In this document: piece by piece, positions 9,365 to 14,347 of the stretch
How positions within the stretch are numbered: the first letter of the stretch is position 1
Layout: each line of letters begins with the position of its first letter
Assembly (NCBI GenBank): GCA_002298885.1
Contig: DBMK01000094.1
Location: 1 to 17,945, forward strand
DNA length: 17,945 bases
DNA from: Anaerolineaceae bacterium UBA700
Lineage (GTDB): Bacteria; Chloroflexota; Anaerolineae; Anaerolineales; Anaerolineaceae
Direction: 5' to 3'
The notes under the pieces: generated by a model
What the model was told of the DNA's origin: nothing
Seen by the model: only the letters and a program-made list of their open reading frames with translations
The model's database searches: none
Program-made: the position numbers and the translations under genes

Positions 9365-9404
9365 CTATTCTTAGGTGCGAGGAATGCCTCGCACCTAAGA
9401 ATAG
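9365..9404. repeat. 18-bp-arm palindrome after second ICMT-like gene
   Basis: CTATTCTTAGGTGCGAGG (9365-9382) pairs perfectly with 9387-9404 around AATG. Its core GCGAGGAATGCCTCGC differs by one base from that of the palindrome at 7809-7854, while the outer arms are unrelated in sequence yet still perfectly paired. It lies 10 bp beyond the TAG of the upstream ICMT-like gene and 12 bp before the start of the next gene. A hairpin here could tune read-through or mRNA stability inside the operon. Confidence 0.85.
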
Positions 9405-9414
9405 TGAAGGATTT

Positions 9415-10125
9415 CTACCACAAGCCCGGCACCAACCGGTAACGCACGCGCCGGGCGTAATCGGCGTAACCCGGCAGCTCGGCCTGCAGGGTGCGGTCCT
9501 CCAGGGCAGTGCGCACCACGAAGACCAGGCCGTTCAACGCCGCCGGCGCCAGGGCCCACCACGAGCCGAGCAGCAGGGGAGCGGCCCAGAAGAGGATCAC
9601 CATCGTAGCGTACATGGGGTGGCGCACGTAGCGGTAGGGACCGCTGGTAACCGTGTAATGGCCGCGCTCATCCTGGATGCGCACCAGGGTGGAAAGGAAC
9701 GTGTTGACGCGCATCACCCAGAATATCAGCAGCAGCCACACGGCCAGGCCGATCCCCCCGATGATCTTGAGCGCCAGCGGCATGGTCGACCAGGCGAAGC
9801 GCGCGTCCAGCCCGGCGACGACCCAGGTCCCCAGCATGAAGATGAGGTAGAACACAGCGATGACCTTGTCCCAGGATTTGGTGTTTTCGGGCATCCGCCC
9901 GCGCTCGTTAATCACCTCCGGGTTACGCACAAGCATCACCAGGCCGACGGCGATTATCCCCAGCAGGTAGATCCCCTCAAATGCCCAGGCCTCCCACCAA
10001 TCCAGGCGCCCGGCGCAGACAAATAAGATTACCCCCTGGACAATTAAAAATGCCAGGACCGTGACGATGCGGTTGATTCCGGCCTGGTCCAATTTTGCCG
10101 GCTGGTTCGTCCTGATATCGTTCAT
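9415..10125 (-). CDS. ICMT-like membrane methyltransferase (second), M-box controlled
   Basis: This 236-residue membrane protein belongs to the isoprenylcysteine carboxyl methyltransferase-like group. Hydrophobic segments lie at about 20-38, 50-67, 88-106, 118-138 and 175-205. The C-terminal catalytic signature is GPYRYVRHPMYATM (162-175), followed by ALEDRTLQAELPGYADYARRVRYRLVPG; both methyltransferases of this type in the window end RLVPG(I/L)W. It resembles the other ICMT-like gene in these motifs but differs elsewhere, so the two look like distant paralogues. A very strong ribosome binding site (GGAGGGAGG, plus-strand 10131-10139) precedes ATG 10125. That site lies immediately after an intrinsic terminator which follows a Mg2+ M-box riboswitch, so expression is expected to rise when Mg2+ is scarce. 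It is the first gene of the unit with 8531-9352 and 7857-8534. Confidence 0.87.
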   Translation of the reverse strand: MNDIRTNQPAKLDQAGINRIVTVLAFLIVQGVILFVCAGRLDWWEAWAFEGIYLLGIIAVGLVMLVRNPEVINERGRMPENTKSWDKVIAVFYLIFMLGTWVVAGLDARFAWSTMPLALKIIGGIGLAVWLLLIFWVMRVNTFLSTLVRIQDERGHYTVTSGPYRYVRHPMYATMVILFWAAPLLLGSWWALAPAALNGLVFVVRTALEDRTLQAELPGYADYARRVRYRLVPGLW

Positions 10126-10140
10126 TTTTCCTCCCTCCTT

Positions 10141-10178
10141 AAAACAAACAGCCTCCCGACATGATTCCAGGGAGGCTG
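10141..10178 (-). terminator. Riboswitch-controlled intrinsic terminator
   Basis: Read on the minus strand, CAGCCTCCC (10178-10170) pairs with GGGAGGCTG (10157-10149) around a 12-nt loop, followed by TTTGTTTT (10148-10141). It lies directly before the ribosome binding site of the ICMT-like gene. Its 5' arm can alternatively pair with the 3' strand of aptamer helix P1, which makes it the expression platform of the M-box. Confidence 0.93.
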
Positions 10179-10218
10179 TGGATAAACAAATATCCCGGAC
10201 GGGTTAGCCGTCCGTTCG

Positions 10219-10378
10219 CCCCCCTGGTAGAGCTTTGGCACTGCGCGTCGTAGGGCGTACAAATCCCAGCCACTTTGAGCAAAGCCTTAATCCGGCCTTG
10301 CCTGGTCTACCCCTTGGTGTCTTTGGACTTTGCGGGGCAGCGGCCTGTGTCTCACGCAGACGCCTCACCTAACGAGGG
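10219..10378 (-). promoter_or_regulatory. M-box (ykoK leader) Mg2+ riboswitch aptamer
   Basis: The minus strand carries the conserved blocks of the M-box aptamer in order. These are CGTTAGGTGAGGC (10374-10362), a CTGCGTGAGACACAG stem-loop leading into CCGCTGCCC, GTCCAAAGACACCAAGGGGT (10328-10309), GGATTAAGGC, GTGGCTGGGA, and CAGTGCCAAAGCTCTACC (10243-10226). They match, block for block, the Bacillus subtilis ykoK/mgtE leader as I remember it. P1 forms between CCCTC (10378-10374) and the G-run at 10224-10219. Two small hairpins (10214-10196 and 10195-10180) separate it from the terminator. M-boxes bind several Mg2+ ions and shut off downstream expression at high Mg2+. No transporter gene follows here; the downstream gene is an ICMT-like methyltransferase. 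Confidence 0.95.
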
Positions 10379-10396
10379 TCTTCATTATTAGTAATC

Positions 10397-10424
10397 ATTT
10401 TATGCCGTTCAAAGGCAATGTCAA
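10397..10424 (-). promoter_or_regulatory. Sigma70-type promoter for the M-box transcript
   Basis: On the minus strand, a perfect -35 TTGACA (10424-10419) and a -10 TAAAAT (10402-10397) are separated by 16 bp. Transcription would begin near 10390, about 12 nt before the first P1 base of the M-box. The -35 box starts 5 bp past the TAG of the preceding minus-strand gene, so the methyltransferase unit has its own promoter. Confidence 0.8.
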
Positions 10425-10428
10425 TACG

Positions 10429-10704
10429 CTATTTCCGGATCACCGGGATGAGAATCCGGCTATCGACCAGCCGGCCGAGCCAGAAACCCAGGCCGGATCG
10501 GTTGCTCCCGCCCGCCTGGTCGCCGATGACGGTCTGGCCGAGCGTCAGGTGCGCGGCATATTGCGCCGAGCTGGATGAGCCGCCGCTGCCGACCAGCGGG
10601 TGGAACCAGTCCAGGGCGTAGTTGCCCGAGGACATGGCCAGCACCGGGGCTGCCAGCAGGAACAGGGCCACTAAGAGCAGCAGAATCGTAGCAATGCGTT
10701 TCAC
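10429..10704 (-). CDS. Small secreted protein with SGNYALDWF repeat-type domain
   Basis: This 91-residue protein has a clear Sec signal peptide (MKRIATILLLLVALFLLAAPVLA, cleavage near residue 23). Its mature part has the pattern SGNYALDWFHPLVGSGG...SSAQYAAHLTLGQTVIGDQAG...GLGFWLG. I have seen this kind of short domain repeatedly in exported Chloroflexota proteins, with no known function. The C-terminal RILIPVIRK resembles the hydrophobic-basic tail (xLPLxxR/K) common on exported proteins of that phylum, possibly a sorting signal. It starts with GTG, and GGAGG lies 6 bp upstream. It follows the 409-residue gene by 13 bp, so the two form an operon. It is complete rather than truncated, as signal peptide, domain and tail are all present. 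Confidence 0.75.
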   Translation of the reverse strand: MKRIATILLLLVALFLLAAPVLAMSSGNYALDWFHPLVGSGGSSSSAQYAAHLTLGQTVIGDQAGGSNRSGLGFWLGRLVDSRILIPVIRK

Positions 10705-10717
10705 CCGCCACCTCCGC

Positions 10718-11947
10718 TCAATCGTGTTCCAGGGTCAGGCGCACCCCGCCGATATGGACATAAGTATCGCCGCCAAAAGCCAGCTCGAGGGTGAGGTAGA
10801 GGATGCCGGAACTGGCGGTCAGCTCGTTATTGGCGGTCAGGTCGTAGTGGATGGTGCAGCCTGTCTCGTTCTCGGGAAGGCCGTCCTCACAGGAATAGCC
10901 CCCTGCGGGGTGGTCATTAATGATGGAAACAATGCACGAAGCAGTTTCACACACCCCGTTCTGCCGGCGCAGCAAGACGGCGGATATGCCTTCAAAGGCT
11001 GTGTCGCCGGACCAATAGATGTCGACGTCCGAAATGGTCACGTTCTGCCCGTAGAGCGGGCCGGTGATGGTGATGGGCAGGATCACATTTTTATTTCCAC
11101 CGGTTACGCCGCGGTAGATCCTGGCGCCGCCGACCGAGTCCATATTGATGCGGGTCGAATCGGTAGAATTGAAAGGCCGGACACCGTTGCCGCTGATCCA
11201 CACGTAGGATTTGGCCGTGCTCTTGATCTTGCCCGTGCCGCCTGCCGAAATAGCCGTGTCGCCTCCGTTGGCCACCAGGGCCGTGCCCAGGCTGCCGGCG
11301 TAAACGCCCGTGCCGGCAGTGCTGATGCCGGAAACGCCCGTGCCGCTCGACGAATTGTTAAAGTACCCGGCGTAGCCGGCCGGGGAAGCGTTGGTGGCGT
11401 ACACGGCGTAGTTCGTGCCGCTGGCCGAGGTGGCCGCAGCGCTGAGCGCCGCGCCTGTGGCGTATGATGTGCTCAGGGTGAGCGGGTCGTACAGCCATTC
11501 TGAATTGACGGTCGCGCCGGGCACCAGGCTCAGCGCATAGGGCACCGGCAGAAGTGCCTGGCGCGGGGTCATCTCGCTGTCGCCCTGCACCTTAATGCCC
11601 AGCCAGAGTTTCTGGCCGTGGATGGTGCCGCCGTAGCAGTGGTCGATGTACGTGCTGAACAGGCCGTTGGTGACGCTGACAGACAGGGTGTCGGTGCACA
11701 CAGCGCCCCCGCCGGTATCCGTCTCGTACAGGCTGAAGGTAACGTTGTAGGTGCCGGTGAGTGGTGCACCGCTGGCGCTGGTCAGCTTGCCCTGGATGGG
11801 CATTGCACCGGGGGCGATGGCGCCCGGCGCGGCCGGGCCCTGGGGAATGGTATCCTGGGCCAGGGTTAGCCCGGGAGCGGCGGCGAGCGCCAGCAGGGTG
11901 GCCAGCGCCACCAGCGCGCCCACGACTTTGGTCAGATGTGGTTTCAT
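10718..11947 (-). CDS. Secreted surface protein with PRQ-VPYAL N-terminal domain
   Basis: This 409-residue exported protein has a signal peptide at 1-30 (cleavage likely after LTLA). Residues about 48-142 form the module IQGKLTSASGAPLTGTYNVTFSLY...VTNGLFSTYI...LWLGIKVQGD..EMTPRQALLPVPYALS. This module is found at the N-terminus of many secreted bacterial proteins with phage tail-fibre-like or adhesin-like regions; its biochemical role is unknown. A Ser/Gly/Ala-rich low-complexity stretch follows (about 160-235), with paired-repeat character (GTGVSGISTAGTGVYAGSLG). The C-terminal domain contains several Cys residues (CETASC, SCEDG, GCTIHYD) that could form disulfides. AGGAGG lies 6 bp before ATG 11947. 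It is probably co-transcribed with the small secreted gene downstream, from the promoter at 12154-12126. Confidence 0.75.
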   Translation of the reverse strand: MKPHLTKVVGALVALATLLALAAAPGLTLAQDTIPQGPAAPGAIAPGAMPIQGKLTSASGAPLTGTYNVTFSLYETDTGGGAVCTDTLSVSVTNGLFSTYIDHCYGGTIHGQKLWLGIKVQGDSEMTPRQALLPVPYALSLVPGATVNSEWLYDPLTLSTSYATGAALSAAATSASGTNYAVYATNASPAGYAGYFNNSSSGTGVSGISTAGTGVYAGSLGTALVANGGDTAISAGGTGKIKSTAKSYVWISGNGVRPFNSTDSTRINMDSVGGARIYRGVTGGNKNVILPITITGPLYGQNVTISDVDIYWSGDTAFEGISAVLLRRQNGVCETASCIVSIINDHPAGGYSCEDGLPENETGCTIHYDLTANNELTASSGILYLTLELAFGGDTYVHIGGVRLTLEHD

Positions 11948-11994
11948 TCTTGCCTCCTGCGAGTGAAATTGGGAACAGCAAAAGACAGGCCTGG

Positions 11995-12014
11995 CGGGTC
12001 TTCTGTTTGACCCG
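11995..12014 (-). promoter_or_regulatory. Leader hairpin upstream of the secreted-protein operon
   Basis: Arms CGGGTC (11995-12000) and GACCCG (12009-12014) enclose an 8-nt loop within the predicted 170-nt leader of the 409-residue gene. No T-run follows. No known riboswitch class was recognised in this leader. Confidence 0.3.
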
Positions 12015-12125
12015 GAGCGCTGGAAACAGTAAATCTACCGCGGGAATCTTCAATTCGATAATTGGGGCTTCGGCGCAGGCAGGTTTGCTACTTCTATTTT
12101 TTTACCGGTGAAAGGGGACAGTTAA

Positions 12126-12154
12126 ATAGTACGCGATTCGCACTTCGAAATCAA
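12126..12154 (-). promoter_or_regulatory. Candidate promoter for the secreted-protein operon
   Basis: On the minus strand, TTGATT (12154-12149) and TACTAT (12131-12126) lie 17 bp apart. This would give a leader of about 170 nt before ATG 11947. The match is fair, not perfect. Confidence 0.4.
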
Positions 12155-12193
12155 GCGCGGGAACAGAAAAATGTGCAGTTTTCCGAGTAAGAT

Positions 12194-12199
12194 TATAAT
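12194..12199 (+). promoter_or_regulatory. Candidate -10 box for 6-phosphogluconate dehydrogenase
   Basis: A perfect TATAAT lies 24 bp before the start codon, within the small palindrome GATTAT-A-ATAATC. No good -35 hexamer stands 16-18 bp upstream (ATGTGCA region), so an activator may be needed or the match may be chance. Confidence 0.35.
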
Positions 12200-12222
12200 A
12201 ATCTCGATAACAGGAGGTTCGT

Positions 12223-13128
12223 ATGGATCTTGGAATGGTCGGTTTGGGAAAGATGGGGGCCAACATGGTCGAGCGCCTGTTAAAGGGCGGGCACCGTGTG
12301 ATCGCTTACGATATTAATGCCACAGCCGTACAGGCTGCCCAGGCGGGCGGGGCGGTTGGAGCGCGCAGCCTGGACGAGCTGGCGCAGCGCCTGGAATCGC
12401 CGCGCTCGGTGTGGACCATGGTGCCGGCGGGCCAGATTACCGACGACACGGTTTCCGCCCTGCTCGAGCGCCTGGCGCCGGGCGACACTATCCTGGACGG
12501 CGGGAATTCGTATTACAAGGATTCGCAGCGCCGCGCCGGCCTGGCAGCCCAGAAGGGCATCTATTTCATCGACGTGGGCACCAGCGGCGGCATCTGGGGC
12601 CTGAAGGAGGGCTACAGCCTGATGATCGGCGGAGAGGCGGCGGACGTGGAACGCCACCGCCCGATTTTCGCCACCCTGGCGCCCGGGCCGGACCGGGGCT
12701 GGGGCCGGGTGGGCCCGGTAGGAGCCGGCCATTTCGTTAAAATGATCCACAACGGGATAGAATATGGGTTGATGCAGGCCTACGCCGAAGGCTTCGAAAT
12801 CATGAAAGTCAAGCCAGAATTTGGGCTCAGCGTAGCCCAGATTGCCGAGATCTGGCGCTACGGCAGCGTGGTGCGCTCGTGGCTGCTGGACCTGACAGCC
12901 CAGGCCCTGGCCGAAAACGAGGACCTGAAGGGCATCAAAGCCTGGGTGCCCGACTCGGGCGAGGGCCGCTGGACGGCCTTCGAGGCCATCGACCTGAACG
13001 TGTCCGCTCCCATCATCACCCTGTCGCTCGACCGCCGCATCCGTTCGCGCGAGGAGGAGCCGTTCTCGGACAAGCTCGTCTCCGCCATGCGCCACGAGTT
13101 CGGCGGACATGAAGTGAAAAAAGAGTGA
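12223..13128 (+). CDS. gnd: 6-phosphogluconate dehydrogenase, decarboxylating, short form
   Basis: This enzyme oxidises and decarboxylates 6-phosphogluconate to ribulose 5-phosphate in the pentose phosphate pathway. At 301 residues it is the short (GndA/YqeC-type) form, not the 470-residue enzyme. It has the Rossmann motif GLGKMGANM (7-15), the substrate motif LDGGNSYYKDS (91-101), DVGTSGGIWGL (117-127) and catalytic Lys173 in GHFVKMIHNGIEYG. Asp30 at the end of the second beta strand (IAYDINATA) suggests NAD+ rather than NADP+, since NADP+ enzymes usually carry a basic pocket just after this point. AGGAGG lies 5 bp before the ATG. The last codons (HEVKKE) run straight into the repeat region. 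No other pentose phosphate genes are nearby. Confidence 0.95.
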   Translation: MDLGMVGLGKMGANMVERLLKGGHRVIAYDINATAVQAAQAGGAVGARSLDELAQRLESPRSVWTMVPAGQITDDTVSALLERLAPGDTILDGGNSYYKDSQRRAGLAAQKGIYFIDVGTSGGIWGLKEGYSLMIGGEAADVERHRPIFATLAPGPDRGWGRVGPVGAGHFVKMIHNGIEYGLMQAYAEGFEIMKVKPEFGLSVAQIAEIWRYGSVVRSWLLDLTAQALAENEDLKGIKAWVPDSGEGRWTAFEAIDLNVSAPIITLSLDRRIRSREEEPFSDKLVSAMRHEFGGHEVKKE

Positions 13129-13129
13129 A

Positions 13130-13283
13130 CAGTTTTAAGTTTACAGTTTACAGTGGATAGTTTAACCACGAATTGCACGAATGATTACGAATGAACACGA
13201 AGGTTTTATAAAAAGATTATTCGTGGATATTCGTCCCCATTAGCGTAATTCGTGGTTTAACTGTAAACTGTAAACTGATAACT
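13130..13283. repeat. Composite palindromic repeat A (CGAA family with TTTACAGT flanks)
   Basis: The inner element, 13162-13260, is a long imperfect inverted repeat: left half with ACGAA motifs at 13068+100 offsets 13168, 13177, 13187 and 13197 (ACGA starts), right half with the TTCGT complement, ending AATTCGTGGTTTAA. It is bracketed by inverted TTTACAGTTTACAGT (13140-13154) and ACTGTAAACTGTAAACTG (13260-13277 region). It fills almost the whole gap between gnd and the CDF gene. Confidence 0.85.
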
Positions 13284-13299
13284 GTGTACCGAGGATTTT

Positions 13300-14226
13300 A
13301 TGGATGATTCTAAGGACCTGGCGGGACTCCGGCTGACGCTGATCATTTACGTGGTGATATTTGCCATGAAGCTGGCGGCGTATTTCGCCAGCGGGGTCAT
13401 GGCGCTGCTGGCCGAGGCGTTGCACACCCTGAGTGACATCTTCGTGGCCGGCTTTTTGCTGGTGGCCCTGCTGTACTCACGGCGCAAGGCCGACCAGACG
13501 CATATGTTCGGCTATGGGCGGGCGCAGAACGTGGGGGCGCTGGTGGCGGCGACGCTGTTCATCTCCTTCACCAGCTTCGAGTTGTACATGGAGGCCATCC
13601 CGCGCCTGTTCGAAAGCGAGCACGCCGTTTATCAGAACCTGCCTCTGGCCCTGGGCACGCTGGTCGTTTCGATGCTGATTGCCGCCGCGCCCCTGGTAAC
13701 CCTCTTCCGTCAGAAAACGCGTGGCGCAGCGGCCCGCGCCCAACTGATGGAGCTGATCAACGACGAGCTGGGCCTGCTGGCAGCGCTGCTGGGCACCCTG
13801 GCCATCACCTGGGGTTTTCCGCTGGGCGACCCCCTGGCGGCAATTGTGGTGGCCACGATCATCGCCATCAACGCCGTTGGGTTGTTCCGCGAGAACCTGT
13901 CCATGCTCATCGGGCGCTCGCCCGGCCCCAAGTTTATCCAGGAAGTGGAGCAGCGGGCGTATTCGGTGGCCGGCGTGCTCGACGTGCATAAGGTGCAGGC
14001 TGAATACATCGGCCCGGAGGCCATGCACATTGTGCTGCACATCCGGGTCGACCCGCAAACACCGGTGATCGAGGCCAACCGCATCGCCGAGGAGGTGGAG
14101 CGCCGGGTGCAGCAGAGCGAGACCAACCCCGATTTTTGCACCGTCCACGTCGACCCGGGGCGGGGTGAGACGGAAGGTGCAGGGATTGAATTGGGACCCA
14201 CGAATTCCACGAATGGAAACGAATGA
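13300..14226 (+). CDS. Cation diffusion facilitator (CDF) family metal transporter
   Basis: This 308-residue inner-membrane protein is expected to export a divalent metal in exchange for protons. Six hydrophobic segments fit the CDF fold (about 11-31, 34-57, 77-99, 114-135, 152-172, 176-197), followed by a cytoplasmic ferredoxin-like domain (about 205-280) with the usual VxxVHKVxxEYIG and HIVLHIRVDP patterns. The intramembrane metal site, aligned by eye to FieF/YiiP, is His42-xxx-Asp46 in TM2 (EALHTLSD) and Glu151-xxx-Asp155 in TM5 (MELINDE). Glu replaces the usual TM5 His, so the metal cannot be assigned by analogy. A weak GAGG precedes ATG 13300. The last residues (NSTNGNE) and the stop codon are encoded by an intergenic repeat, so the tail is probably not functional. 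Confidence 0.9.
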   Translation: MDDSKDLAGLRLTLIIYVVIFAMKLAAYFASGVMALLAEALHTLSDIFVAGFLLVALLYSRRKADQTHMFGYGRAQNVGALVAATLFISFTSFELYMEAIPRLFESEHAVYQNLPLALGTLVVSMLIAAAPLVTLFRQKTRGAAARAQLMELINDELGLLAALLGTLAITWGFPLGDPLAAIVVATIIAINAVGLFRENLSMLIGRSPGPKFIQEVEQRAYSVAGVLDVHKVQAEYIGPEAMHIVLHIRVDPQTPVIEANRIAEEVERRVQQSETNPDFCTVHVDPGRGETEGAGIELGPTNSTNGNE

Positions 14227-14318
14227 GCACGAAGTTATAAAGAATTATTCGTGTTTATTCGTTTCAATTCGGGTAATTCGCGGATAAGTTTTTTTACTGT
14301 AAACTGTGAACTGTGAAC
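14197..14318. repeat. Palindromic repeat B, overlapping the CDF 3' end
   Basis: The left half has ACGA motifs at 14200, 14209, 14219 and 14229, the same 9-10-10 spacing as repeat A. The right half is the approximate complement, ending GGTAATTCGCGGA at about 14284. A TTTACAGT-type flank (ACTGTAAACTGTGAACTGTG) follows at 14297-14316. The TGA stop of the CDF gene (14224-14226) lies inside the left half. Confidence 0.85.
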
Positions 14319-14347
14319 TTTATTCACTTTTTTGCTGAGGTACGTCT

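Noticed and set aside
11948..12125. Possible cyclic-di-GMP (GEMM) riboswitch in the leader of the 409-residue gene (GCAAACC and GCCGAAGCC present on the minus strand)
   Set aside because: The conserved GACGCAAAGCC block, the paired P2 stem and the downstream receptor region are absent; the resemblance is to short fragments only.
13130..13283. CRISPR array in the repeat-rich gaps
   Set aside because: The units are palindromic and spaced 9-10 bp, with no regular 28-37 bp repeats and unique spacers, and no cas genes are present.
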